Positions 16,331 through 23,989 are shown, numbered from the stretch's first letter. The stretch is 32,744 nucleotides of DNA from an uncultured Sphingomonadales bacterium (GCA_903839675.1 CAIMDB010000025.1:1-32744); one strand, 5' to 3'. The notes: a model not told the origin generated them from the sequence alone. Program-made: numbers and translations.

Positions 16331-16420
16331 CCGCTTGTGCTGAGCTTGTCGAAGCACCGTCCTTCTGTTCACCGAAGCAACAAGAAAAGGACGGCCCTTC
16401 GACAAGCTCAGGGCGAACGG
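16331..16420. repeat. Inverted pair of REP-like palindromic units between convergent genes
   Basis: Two 34-nt arms (16331-16364 and 16387-16420) are inverted copies around a 22-nt loop. They share a perfect 15-bp core CTGAGCTTGTCGAAG (16340-16354, inverse 16397-16411) and a perfect 8-bp CCGTCCTT (16357-16364, inverse 16387-16394). Each unit is also a hairpin by itself: GTGCT/AGCAC in the left unit and GCCCT/AGGGC in the right. The differing bases keep pairing in both, which is covariation. It lies between the TPR gene and the convergent SIMPL gene and could stop or protect both transcripts. No T-run follows. The core is one I recall as common in sphingomonad spacers. Confidence 0.85.
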
Positions 16421-16455
16421 AGCGTGGCTTCAGGCCATCTGCGAACGGATTTGCC

Positions 16456-17181
16456 TCAATCCAGATAAAAGTCGATCGTCGTGACGACGCGGACCTTTTT
16501 ATAGGGTGAGTCCGCGACGCCATAGCCCGGCTGTTCACCATCACGCGCGTCGATAGAGAAATAGCCCTGGCTCGCGGATTTGATGCCGCCGACGCCCGTG
16601 CCGCTGTCGCTGGCGAATTGCTCTGCAGATTTGCGCGCATCCTTGGTCGCCTCCGCCACCATCGCGGGCTTGATGTCATTGAGCTTGGTGAAGCTGAAGG
16701 CGATGCCCGACCCTTCATCAAGCTGCACGCCGCTGCGAACGAGATCAAACTGGCGGGCAACGGCGGCCTGCGCCTTCTTGATGTCGCCCGTGCGCAGCTG
16801 GAGCCGCTGGCGGATCGTCACTGTATCCATGCCGTTGTTGTTGAACTGGTTGACGCTCACGCCGCTCGGTTTCAGGTCCGCATCCGCAAAACCTGCGCTT
16901 TTGAAGAAGGCGCGGATGGCCGCCATGTCGGAATCAATGTCCGCCCGGGCGGCATCCAGCGTCGGCGCCTGCGCGGAATAGGCAATGGTCCACACCGCAA
17001 GGTCTGCTGTCACATTCTTCTCTGCCAGACCGCGCACCGTGACCGACCGGTCCGCATTCTTTGCGCGCTTCAGGCCATCGCCCAGCAGATAGCCGCCGAG
17101 GATCACCCCCACCGCCAAAATGCCCGCGGCGATCACGACAGGCTTACGGAGAATTTCGCGTGGTGCTTCAATGTCTGACAT
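16456..17181 (-). CDS. SIMPL-domain (DUF541/YggE-like) membrane-anchored protein
   Basis: 241 residues. A short cytoplasmic N terminus and one membrane helix (about 14-34) precede a SIMPL domain starting with RSVTVRGLAEKNVTADLAVWTI. The end KKVRVVTTIDFYLD matches the family's closing strand. SIMPL proteins are periplasmic, often oligomeric, and of poorly defined function; YggE has been linked to oxidative stress. The ATG lies 97 nt from the divergent gloA start, so the two share a promoter region that contains three phased CGATGAA repeats. Its 3' end faces the TPR gene across the REP-like repeat. Confidence 0.85.
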   Translation of the reverse strand: MSDIEAPREILRKPVVIAAGILAVGVILGGYLLGDGLKRAKNADRSVTVRGLAEKNVTADLAVWTIAYSAQAPTLDAARADIDSDMAAIRAFFKSAGFADADLKPSGVSVNQFNNNGMDTVTIRQRLQLRTGDIKKAQAAVARQFDLVRSGVQLDEGSGIAFSFTKLNDIKPAMVAEATKDARKSAEQFASDSGTGVGGIKSASQGYFSIDARDGEQPGYGVADSPYKKVRVVTTIDFYLD

Positions 17182-17228
17182 AAGTGCTTTCCCAGCTTTG
17201 AGTGTCGGCCTATTTTGTGACGACCTTT

Positions 17229-17267
17229 CGATGAACGCCCGATGAAGCGTTTCTTTTTATCGATGAA
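17229..17267 (+). promoter_or_regulatory. Three helically phased CGATGAA direct repeats before gloA
   Basis: CGATGAA occurs at 17229-17235, 17240-17246 and 17261-17267, start-to-start spacings of 11 and 21 bp, or one and two helical turns. The array sits in the 97-bp spacer between SIMPL and gloA, ending 11 nt before the gloA GTG. Such phased direct repeats often bind a response regulator or similar activator. No binding protein can be named. Confidence 0.35.
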
Positions 17268-17278
17268 CGGAGTTTTAG

Positions 17279-17698
17279 GTGATCAAGTACCTTCACACGA
17301 TGATCCGCGTTTCTGATCCGGATGCAACGATCAAATTCTTTGAGTTGCTCGGCCTCAAGGAATTGAAGCGCATGTCGAACGACGCGGGCAAGTTCACGCT
17401 CATCTTCCTCGCTGCCCCCGGTGATGAGGAAGCGCAGGTGGAACTGACGCACAATTGGGGTGAGGCGGGCTATGATGAAGGCCGCAATTTCGGCCATCTC
17501 GCTTATGCCGTGTCCGACATTTATGAGACCTGCCAGCGTCTGGCCGATGCCGGTGTCACCATCAACCGCCCGCCCCGCGATGGGCGCATGGCCTTTGTCC
17601 GCTCCCCCGACAACATCTCGGTCGAACTGCTCCAGCACGGCGACGCCCTGCCTGTGGCCGAACCTTGGGCCTCGATGCCCAACACGGGCAAGTGGTAA
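17279..17698 (+). CDS. gloA: Lactoylglutathione lyase (glyoxalase I)
   Basis: 139 residues. GloA isomerises the hemithioacetal of methylglyoxal and glutathione to S-lactoylglutathione. The four metal ligands fit the E. coli pattern: His6 in YLHTMIRV, Glu55 in QVELTHNWG, His73 in FGHLAYAV and Glu116 in SVELLQ. The start is a GTG at 17279 with GGAG about 9 nt upstream; no ATG allows the complete first strand with His6. The gloB gene begins 4 nt after the stop, giving a compact methylglyoxal detoxification operon. Confidence 0.93.
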   Translation: MIKYLHTMIRVSDPDATIKFFELLGLKELKRMSNDAGKFTLIFLAAPGDEEAQVELTHNWGEAGYDEGRNFGHLAYAVSDIYETCQRLADAGVTINRPPRDGRMAFVRSPDNISVELLQHGDALPVAEPWASMPNTGKW

Positions 17699-17702
17699 GG
17701 CC

Positions 17703-18431
17703 ATGACGATCGACGTCGCCCGCATCCCGGTCCTCTCCGACAATTATGTCTGGCTGGCCCATGACGCCGCCTCAGGCGAAACAGCGGTGATCGACCCCGC
17801 TGTCGCCGAGCCGGTGCTGGCCGCCGCTGCCGAACGCGGCTGGACGATCACGCAGATCTGGAACACCCACTGGCACCCCGACCACACGGGCGGCAATGCG
17901 GAGATCAAGGCCGCGACCGGCTGCACGATCACCGGCCCTGCGGCAGAGGCCGAACGCATCCCCACGCTCGACGTGCAGGTGACCGGCGGCGATGTCGTGA
18001 CGCTGGGCGCCATCACGGCGCAGGTCATCGACGTCCCCGCGCACACCGCAGGCCATATCGCGCTGCATTTGCCCACGGAGCAGGTCGTCTTCGTCGGCGA
18101 CACCTTGTTCGCCATGGGTTGTGGCCGCCTTTTTGAAGGCACGGCGGAGCAGATGTTCACCAACATGCAGACGCTCGGCGCGCTGCCGCCGGAGACGGTC
18201 GTGTACTGCGCGCATGAGTATACGCAGTCGAACGGCCGCTATGCGCTCGTCGCCGAGCCTGACAATGCCGATATCGCGGCGCGCATGGCGCAGGTGGATG
18301 CAGCGCGCACCAAAGGGGAACCAACGGTGCCGACAACGATTGCCCTTGAACGCGCAACCAACCCGTTCATGCGCGCCAGGGATGCCGCCCAACTCGCCGA
18401 GCGCCGCGCGGCTAAGGATGCGTTCAGGTAG
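17703..18431 (+). CDS. gloB: Hydroxyacylglutathione hydrolase (glyoxalase II)
   Basis: 242 residues. GloB hydrolyses S-lactoylglutathione to D-lactate and glutathione, completing the pathway begun by GloA. The metallo-beta-lactamase motif NTHWHPDHTGG (54-64) holds the binuclear metal ligands. Further ligand motifs are PAHTAGHIALH, FVGDTLFAMGCGRLFEG and YCAHEYTQSNGRYAL, all specific for GloB rather than for other metallo-hydrolases. The ATG at 17703 is 4 nt after gloA, whose end supplies an AAGG ribosome site. An in-frame ATG at 17460 lies inside gloA and is rejected. Substrate assignment is strong because of the gloA neighbour. Confidence 0.93.
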   Translation: MTIDVARIPVLSDNYVWLAHDAASGETAVIDPAVAEPVLAAAAERGWTITQIWNTHWHPDHTGGNAEIKAATGCTITGPAAEAERIPTLDVQVTGGDVVTLGAITAQVIDVPAHTAGHIALHLPTEQVVFVGDTLFAMGCGRLFEGTAEQMFTNMQTLGALPPETVVYCAHEYTQSNGRYALVAEPDNADIAARMAQVDAARTKGEPTVPTTIALERATNPFMRARDAAQLAERRAAKDAFR

Positions 18432-18475
18432 ACAGGGGCAGTTTCACGCCACCAACTGCCATCAGGAGAAGACCC

Positions 18476-18895
18476 ATGTCGAAAATGCTGATTGCGCTCC
18501 CGCTCCTCGCACCGGCCCTCCTTCTGGCTGCTGGATGCGCGGACACGCCCCCCACCCAGTCCCAACTCCGCGCCCAGGCCCGCGACGCGGCGAAGCTGGA
18601 AGAGACGCTGGCGGGCTACACCGCCGGCAAGCCCGTCAACTGCGTCGAAAACCGCGATTTGCGCGGGCCGGAAGCATATGGCGAGAACACGTTGATCTTC
18701 CGTGCCAGCCGCAAACTGATCTGGCGGACCAAAACCAGCGGTTCCTGCGACGACATCAAACGCGGCGACGCCCTCATCACCCACCAATACTCCAGCCGCC
18801 TCTGCCAAGGCGACATCGCGCGCACGGCGGATTTGCGGGCGGGCTTCCAGACGGGCTCGTGCGTAATTGGGGAGTTTGTGCCGTATCGGAAATGA
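18476..18895 (+). CDS. Small lipoprotein of unknown function
   Basis: 139 residues. The signal peptide MSKMLIALPLLAPALLLAAGC ends in a lipobox (LAAGC), with lipidation expected at Cys21. The mature part contains four further cysteines (NCVE, GSCDD, RLCQG, GSCVI) that could form two disulfides. The layout of Cys...L..ILF...W...C...L...C.GD resembles DUF6491-type lipoproteins, but I am not certain of that family. A GGAG ribosome site stands 8 nt before the ATG. It lies 44 nt after gloB in the same direction; a role in methylglyoxal metabolism is not implied by its sequence. Confidence 0.75.
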   Translation: MSKMLIALPLLAPALLLAAGCADTPPTQSQLRAQARDAAKLEETLAGYTAGKPVNCVENRDLRGPEAYGENTLIFRASRKLIWRTKTSGSCDDIKRGDALITHQYSSRLCQGDIARTADLRAGFQTGSCVIGEFVPYRK

Positions 18896-18924
18896 GGGAG
18901 GGGCAACGCAACACAAAAGCCTCT

Positions 18925-19083
18925 ACGTCGCCCCGTGCCTGACACGGGGCTTGGCTTTCCGTGCACTTTGTCATTGGGCAAGATACCCGAATGGCTGAAC
19001 CTTCGGGAGCAGTCGTAACTGGCAACCACAGGGCGGAAGCTGACGGAGGTTAGCCCAGCCCCGTGTCAAGCACGGGGCGACGT
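18925..19083. repeat. Inverted pair of 30-bp palindromic repeats (CCCCGTG...CACGGGG units)
   Basis: The 30-nt segment 18925-18954 recurs in inverse orientation at 19054-19083 with 28 of 30 identical bases. Each unit contains its own hairpin, CCCCGTG and CACGGGG around a 5-nt loop. The 99 nt between them have no gene, and no clear target-site duplication flanks the pair. The block fills the 228-bp spacer between the convergent lipoprotein and acyl-CoA ligase genes. It may act as a bidirectional stop or be a small non-autonomous element. The same unit family occurs inside sufS at 29235-29316. Confidence 0.85.
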
Positions 19084-19123
19084 GCCGGGTCTCTGCGGCC
19101 TCTGCGTCTCCGCGCGAGACGCC

Positions 19124-20911
19124 CTACCCCTTATACAACCCGTCGATCCGCTCGCCATAAACCTGCCGGATGACATGGCGCCTAATCTTCAAACTCGGCG
19201 TCAGCATTTCATTGTCGGTCGTAAACGCATCGGGTGTCAGGGTGATTTTGCGGACCTTCTCGGTGGTCGCGACCTGCGTGTTCACCCGGTCCACCGCCGC
19301 CATGATGGCGGTGCGGAAGGCAGGAAGATCACACAGCGCCTTTAGGTCATAAGGTTCGCCATTGGTCTGCGCCCATTCAATCGCCCATTCAGGATCGGGG
19401 ATGATCAGGCCGACAAGGTGCGGGCGCTTATCGCCAGAGACCATCGCCTGGAAAATCTCGGGCTGGAGCGTGAGCATGCCTTCCACCTTTTGCGGAGAGA
19501 CATTTTCGCCCTTGTCGTTGACGATGATGTCCTTCTTGCGGTCGGTGATCTTGATGCGGCCCTTCTCATCAATCTCGCCAATATCGCCGGTGTGGAGCCA
19601 GCCATTTTGGATGGCGCGCGCGGTTTCAGCATCGTTGCGCCAATAGCCGTGCATGACGAGTTCCCCGCGCACGAGGATTTCACCATCGTCGGCAATTTTC
19701 ACTTCGACATTTTTGAGAGGCGGGCCGACGGTGTCCATCTTCAGCCCGACCTTGGGCCGGTTGCAGGAGATGACCGGCGCGGCCTCGGTCTGGCCATAGC
19801 CTTGCAGCATGGTGAGGCCGACGGCGTGGAAGAACACGCCAATTTCCGGATTGAGCGGCGCACCGCCCGAGACCATCGCCTTCAGCCGTCCGCCAAAGCG
19901 TTGCTGGATTTTGGGACGCAGCGTGCGGTTGAGCAGCGCGTTCATCGGCCGGTCCCAAATGGGCATGCCGCCCGCCAGATCCTTCGCCCCAAGGCTGAGC
20001 GCGCGGTTGAGGAGAAGCTGGACGACCTTGCCCTGCTTTTCCATCTGCTTGAGAATGCGGGCGCGCAGCACCTCAAACAGGCGCGGCACGACAACCATCA
20101 GGGTCGGTCGCACTTCCTCAATATTGGAGGCAAGTTTTTCGATACCTTCGGAATAATAGATTTGCGCGCCCAGCCCGACGGGGAAGTGCTGACCGCCGCT
20201 ATGTTCATACGCATGGGAGAGCGGCAGGAAGGAGAGGAAGATTTCCTCATCCCAGCCAAAGTCTTCGGTGATGACTTCCACACAGCCTTCGACATTGCAC
20301 AGGATGGCGCCGTGGTGCTGCTGTACGCCGCGCGGCGCGCCGCCGGTGCCGCTGGTGTAGATGAGGCAGGCAAGGTCTTCGCGCTTGAAGGTCGCAGCGG
20401 CGGCGCAGGCGTCCACATCGGCAGCTTTGCCGACCATCGCATCCCAGCTGTGGATGGCAACGCCGGTCGACTGGCCGACGCGCAGCTCTTCAATGCCAAT
20501 CAGGTGCTGCGCGCGTGTGGCGCGAAGTGCTGCGGGCATCACAGACTGGGCGAGCTTGTTCGTCGAAACAACAATCGCGCTGGCGCCGGCATCCTCAATG
20601 ATGTGCTGGTGATCGCGCTCAGTATTGGTCGTATAGGTCGGCACGGTGACGCAGCCTGCAGCCATGATGCCCAGATCTGCGATGAACCATTCGGGCCGAT
20701 TTTCGGACACGAGCATCACGCGGTCGCCGGGTTCCAGCCCAATATCTTTCAACGACTGCGCAAAGGAGGCGACTTGCTGCGCTGTTTGCGCCCAGCTGAT
20801 CGACTGCCAGCTGCCACCCTTCTTCGCCCAAAGGAAGGGGGCATCGCCCTGTTCCTTTGCGCGCGTGAAAAACATCGTCACCAAATTCGGGAAATGCTCA
20901 AATTCGCGCAT
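19124..20911 (-). CDS. Long-chain fatty acyl-CoA ligase (AMP-forming, FadD15-like)
   Basis: 595 residues from the ATG at 20911, which has AGGAG 9 nt upstream; in-frame ATGs at 20920 and 20935 overlap or precede that site. It activates fatty acids to acyl-CoA through an acyl-adenylate. Motifs: ATP loop LIYTSGTGGAPRG (usual SGTTG is SGTGG), adenine motif GYGQTEAAP, GWLHTGDIG, hinge DRKKDIIVNDKGENVSP and the late lysine in TPSLKIRRHVI. The layout with a long insertion and NRPEWFIADLGIMAAG fits the FadD15/eukaryotic long-chain subgroup. It is the last gene of a pyrD-ggt-ligase run, 48 nt after ggt, and faces a repeat-filled convergent spacer. Confidence 0.9.
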   Translation of the reverse strand: MREFEHFPNLVTMFFTRAKEQGDAPFLWAKKGGSWQSISWAQTAQQVASFAQSLKDIGLEPGDRVMLVSENRPEWFIADLGIMAAGCVTVPTYTTNTERDHQHIIEDAGASAIVVSTNKLAQSVMPAALRATRAQHLIGIEELRVGQSTGVAIHSWDAMVGKAADVDACAAAATFKREDLACLIYTSGTGGAPRGVQQHHGAILCNVEGCVEVITEDFGWDEEIFLSFLPLSHAYEHSGGQHFPVGLGAQIYYSEGIEKLASNIEEVRPTLMVVVPRLFEVLRARILKQMEKQGKVVQLLLNRALSLGAKDLAGGMPIWDRPMNALLNRTLRPKIQQRFGGRLKAMVSGGAPLNPEIGVFFHAVGLTMLQGYGQTEAAPVISCNRPKVGLKMDTVGPPLKNVEVKIADDGEILVRGELVMHGYWRNDAETARAIQNGWLHTGDIGEIDEKGRIKITDRKKDIIVNDKGENVSPQKVEGMLTLQPEIFQAMVSGDKRPHLVGLIIPDPEWAIEWAQTNGEPYDLKALCDLPAFRTAIMAAVDRVNTQVATTEKVRKITLTPDAFTTDNEMLTPSLKIRRHVIRQVYGERIDGLYKG

Positions 20912-20959
20912 GTGCCCCATCTCCTGCAAACCCAAATGCGAGGCCGGGTCTAACGCCCA

Positions 20960-22633
20960 TCACTCGCTTATTCCGACACCTTCGCTTCTTGGGTCGCCCG
21001 CGGCAACCCATCCGTCCTTAGTTTTTTGAGCCGCATTGGCTTTTGATGACATCCGTCCATTGGTCACAACCATCCGGCCATAGGCCGCAAGCTCATTGGA
21101 CTTGGCGGCCAGCGGCGTGTTCGCCTCGACGATGATGGCTTCGCCGCCGAAGAAAATATTGGGTTCGGCAATCGCCTCCTGCGCGCCCAAACCCCAATCG
21201 AGATGCGCGATCAGCGTCTTGGCAACCTGCATGATGATGGTCTTGCCGCCCGCTGCACCGACCGCGAAGATCGGCTTGCCATCCGCATCATAAACGAGGG
21301 TGGGCGACATCGAGGACAAAGGCCGCTTGCCCGGCTGCGGACGGTTGGCGACAGGCGCGCCGTCCTTTGTCGGGGCAAAGGTAAAGTCGGTCAGTTCATT
21401 GTTGAGGACGTAGCCATTGGCGACCAACTGGCTACCAAATGGTCCTTCAACAGTGGACGTCATCGTCGCCACGCCGCCGAACCGGTCAGCCGCGACAAAG
21501 TGCGTCGTGCCGGCGACTTCGCTCGAAATGGCGGCGGTGCGCGGCTCCGCCCCCGGAGGTGTTCCGGCGGCATAGCTGGGCAGAGATGTCGTTTCGGAAA
21601 TGAGCGCGGAGCGGCTGGCGATATACCCCTTGTCGATCAGGCCCGCGACGGGGACCGACACGAAATCAGGGTCACCCAGATATTTCTCCCGGTCGGCATA
21701 AGCCAGCAACATGGCTTCCGCGATCAGATGCCAAGCCTTGGGGTCATCCTTGCCCAGCGCCTTCATGTCGAAACGTTCCAGCATGCCGAGCACCTGAAAC
21801 ACAGTCGTCGCACCGGATGAGGGCGGCCCCATGCCGCAGAGTTTGTAGACACGGTAGGTGGTGCACACCGCCGCACGGTCCTTCGCCTGATAGGAGGAGA
21901 TGTCCTTCAGCGTCATCGGTGCCGCATTCTTGGGCGCATTGCTGACCGCCGCGGCAATCGCGCGCGCATTCTGCCCCTTATAGAAAGCAGACGGCCCCTT
22001 CTTTGCGACAGCACGGAGGAGCTTTGCGAGGTCCGGATTGCGGATTGTATCGCCTGCCTGCTTGGGGCGGCCATCCTGAAAATAGATCGCCTTGGTCGCG
22101 TCCAGCCCGTCCCAGAGCGGAGAGACCTGCTTGATCACACCGGCCAGACGCGGGGTGACGACATAGCCGTCCTCCGCCAACTTGATCGCGGGATCAAAGA
22201 GCTTGGCCCATTTGAGCTTACCCCATTTCTTATGGGCCTTGGCCGCAAGCGCAATGTTGCCTGGCACACCGACCGAATGGCCGCCGAGGAACGCGTCGCG
22301 ATACCCAAGCGGCTTTCCATCTGGCCCCATGAAGCGGTCTTCGCGGGTCGCGGCAGGCGCCGTCTCCCGTCCGTCAATCGTCGCGGGCAAGCCCGTCTTT
22401 GGATCGTTGTAGATGAAGAAGCCACCACCCCCGATGCCGGAGGATTGCGGCTCGACCACCGAGAGCGCCACCATCATGGCGAGCGCGGCATCGGCGGCGC
22501 TCCCGCCTTGCCGCAGCATGGCAATACCCGCTTCTGCCGCGCGCGGATCGGCAGCGGACACCGCCCCCCTTTCGGCGAGGACAGCATTGGGAAGAAGGAG
22601 GAAAATGAAGAAGTTGAGGATGATTTTTTTCAT
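20960..22633 (-). CDS. ggt: Gamma-glutamyltransferase
   Basis: 557 residues. GGT is a periplasmic Ntn-hydrolase that cleaves glutathione and other gamma-glutamyl compounds. A signal peptide (MKKIILNFFIFLLLPNAVLA) should be cut after residue 20. The large-subunit core contains SSGIGGGGFFIY (64-75). Self-cleavage is expected before Thr366 in AGTTHFV, the new N-terminal nucleophile of the small subunit. Downstream blocks SSMSPTLV and GAAGGKTI match the gamma-glutamyl-binding sites. The gene lies 38 nt downstream of pyrD and 48 nt upstream of the acyl-CoA ligase. The first few codons are AT-rich (AAAAAGATTATTTTG), which favours translation start. Confidence 0.93.
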   Translation of the reverse strand: MKKIILNFFIFLLLPNAVLAERGAVSAADPRAAEAGIAMLRQGGSAADAALAMMVALSVVEPQSSGIGGGGFFIYNDPKTGLPATIDGRETAPAATREDRFMGPDGKPLGYRDAFLGGHSVGVPGNIALAAKAHKKWGKLKWAKLFDPAIKLAEDGYVVTPRLAGVIKQVSPLWDGLDATKAIYFQDGRPKQAGDTIRNPDLAKLLRAVAKKGPSAFYKGQNARAIAAAVSNAPKNAAPMTLKDISSYQAKDRAAVCTTYRVYKLCGMGPPSSGATTVFQVLGMLERFDMKALGKDDPKAWHLIAEAMLLAYADREKYLGDPDFVSVPVAGLIDKGYIASRSALISETTSLPSYAAGTPPGAEPRTAAISSEVAGTTHFVAADRFGGVATMTSTVEGPFGSQLVANGYVLNNELTDFTFAPTKDGAPVANRPQPGKRPLSSMSPTLVYDADGKPIFAVGAAGGKTIIMQVAKTLIAHLDWGLGAQEAIAEPNIFFGGEAIIVEANTPLAAKSNELAAYGRMVVTNGRMSSKANAAQKTKDGWVAAGDPRSEGVGISE

Positions 22634-22671
22634 GACAATTAACCTAGCCCCCTTTGCCGGTCGGACAACCC

Positions 22672-23706
22672 CTATCGGACGTCGACGCCCACAGCCTGTG
22701 CAACATTTGTGAAACCATCGCGCACCAGCAGCTCTTCCAGCCCCTTATTGATGCGCCGCGCCAAGCCCGGCCCTTCATAAACGAGCGCCGAATAAATCTG
22801 GATGAGCGACGCCCCGGCGCGGATGCGGGCATAAGCATCTTCGGCGCTGGCAATCCCACCGGCCCCAATCAACGGCAGCGCGCCGCCCGTTGCCTTTGCA
22901 AAATCGCGCATCCGTTGCTGGGCGAGATCCCGCAAAGGTGCGCCGGAAAGGCCGCCACCTTCCGCCGCATGGCCCGACGCTAAATCTGGCCGCGAAATCG
23001 TTGTGTTCGAAACGATCAGCCCGTCGACCATGCCGACCGAGAGGCGGGCAATTGCATCGATGTCGGCGGGCTCCAGATCAGGCGCGACCTTCAGGAAAAC
23101 CGGCGGGCCATTTGCCGGTCGCGCATCGCGTACGGCGCAGAGCAACTCGGTCAGGGCGGCTTCGTCCTGCAAGGCACGCAAGCCCGGGGTGTTGGGCGAG
23201 CTGATATTGACGGTCAGGTAGGAGGCAACCGGCGCCATCTGCCGCACGCCCGTCGCGTAATCGGCGATGCGATCCACGGCATCTTTGTTCGCTCCAATGT
23301 TGACGCCAATGAGGCCCCGCCCGAGCGCAGCCTGCACGCGCGGCAAGGCCGCCGCCTGCCCGCCATTGTTGAAGCCCATACGATTGATGACCGCCTTGTC
23401 CTCAACCAGCCGAAACAGGCGCGGCTGCGGATTGCCCGCCTGCGGCAGCGGCGTCAGCGTGCCGACTTCGACAAAGCCGAAACCGGTCCCCAGCATTTCA
23501 ACCGCAACCTCGGCATCCTTGTCATAGCCTGCGGCCAAACCGACCGGATTGGGAAACTGCAACCCGACCACCTGCGAGGACAGGATGGCACGCGTCAAAG
23601 GCGGACGATGGGCCCCGAACAGCTTAAGGGCAGCAAGGCTAAGGCGGTGGGCGCGTTCGGCATCAAAAGCGAAAACGAACGGACGGACGAAAGGATAAAG
23701 CGACAT
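22672..23706 (-). CDS. pyrD: Dihydroorotate dehydrogenase (quinone), class 2
   Basis: 344 residues, the usual length. PyrD oxidises dihydroorotate to orotate in pyrimidine synthesis and passes electrons to quinone at the inner membrane. An amphipathic N terminus (MSLYPFVRPFVFAFDAERAHRLS) gives membrane contact. FMN and substrate motifs: GLAAGYDKDAE, VGTLTPLPQAGNPQPRLFR, NRMGFNN, NISSPNTPGLR with the class 2 catalytic Ser, KVAPDL and GGI..A near the C terminus. The ATG at 23706 gives the family N terminus; a longer in-frame start at 23787 would add 27 unrelated residues. There is no strong ribosome site. A promoter candidate lies about 125 nt upstream. Confidence 0.94.
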   Translation of the reverse strand: MSLYPFVRPFVFAFDAERAHRLSLAALKLFGAHRPPLTRAILSSQVVGLQFPNPVGLAAGYDKDAEVAVEMLGTGFGFVEVGTLTPLPQAGNPQPRLFRLVEDKAVINRMGFNNGGQAAALPRVQAALGRGLIGVNIGANKDAVDRIADYATGVRQMAPVASYLTVNISSPNTPGLRALQDEAALTELLCAVRDARPANGPPVFLKVAPDLEPADIDAIARLSVGMVDGLIVSNTTISRPDLASGHAAEGGGLSGAPLRDLAQQRMRDFAKATGGALPLIGAGGIASAEDAYARIRAGASLIQIYSALVYEGPGLARRINKGLEELLVRDGFTNVAQAVGVDVR

Positions 23707-23767
23707 GCGACTCGGCTTAGCGGCTTCGAGTCGCGAGGGAAACAGGGGGTCAAATTGAACCGCATCG

Positions 23768-23785
23768 GCACGAATCGTTTCGTGC
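23768..23785. promoter_or_regulatory. 18-bp palindrome in the pyrD leader
   Basis: GCACGAA (23768-23774) and TTCGTGC (23779-23785) are perfect inverted repeats around TCGT; 16 of 18 bases are symmetrical. It lies 62-79 nt upstream of pyrD, downstream of the proposed pyrD promoter, so it would be in the transcribed leader as a hairpin or act as an operator. No cognate regulator is visible. Confidence 0.45.
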
Positions 23786-23828
23786 AACCGGTTTCCAAAA
23801 CGAGAAGCAATGTAAGTTAATGCTCTTT

Positions 23829-23857
23829 ATTGTCGGATTATCACGCAAAAATGTCGA
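23829..23857 (-). promoter_or_regulatory. Candidate sigma-70 promoter of the pyrD operon
   Basis: On the minus strand TCGACA (23857-23852, 5 of 6 to TTGACA) and GACAAT (23834-23829, 4 of 6 to TATAAT) are 17 bp apart. Transcription would start near 23822 and give a leader of about 115 nt containing the 18-bp palindrome. TGTCG(G)ATT direct repeats at 23831, 23852 and 23871 overlap it. Confidence 0.4.
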
Positions 23858-23904
23858 TTTTTTTCAATTTTGTCGATTTCCTCCAATTCGGCATCATTGC
23901 CTAG
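23851..23904 (+). CDS. Possible Phe-rich leader peptide (17 codons)
   Basis: ATG at 23851 to TAG at 23902 encodes MSIFFNFVDFLQFGIIA, with Phe at positions 4, 5, 7, 10 and 13. It precedes a UUCG-capped intrinsic terminator whose hairpin competes with an upstream pairing. This is the architecture of amino-acid attenuation leaders such as that of E. coli pheST. Against it: the stretch is simply T-rich, which favours Phe codons by chance, the ribosome site is weak (GGA 13 nt upstream), and the best promoter I find (TTTCCA-N18-GTTAAT, 23792-23821) is poor. The downstream genes are regulators, not Phe enzymes. Confidence 0.3.
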   Translation: MSIFFNFVDFLQFGIIA

Positions 23905-23989
23905 GCGTATCAGGACGTTGCGACCCGAAGGACTCCTTCTTGAGGATCCTTTATTCAACTTCATCGGCCGATGCCTTCGGGTGTCGGCC
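23883..23989 (+). promoter_or_regulatory. Candidate attenuator: competing pairings before the AraC pair
   Basis: Segment A (CC-aa-TTCGG, 23883-23891, overlapping the last Phe codon of the leader frame) can pair with segment B (ACCCGAAGG, 23923-23931). B is also perfectly complementary over 9 bp to segment C (CCTTCGGGT, 23974-23982). C lies in the terminator hairpin 23966-23989, so B:C pairing would abolish the terminator. A:B, B:C and the terminator are therefore mutually exclusive in the classic attenuation order. Alternatively a small RNA starts near 23904 (TTGTCG-N16-CATCAT, 23870-23897) and ends at the terminator. It exposes CUCCUU, complementary to Shine-Dalgarno sites. Confidence 0.4.

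Noticed and set aside
19418-20953. 511-codon plus-strand open frame opposite the acyl-CoA ligase
   Set aside because: Shadow of a conserved ligase gene; no recognisable motif and no ribosome site.
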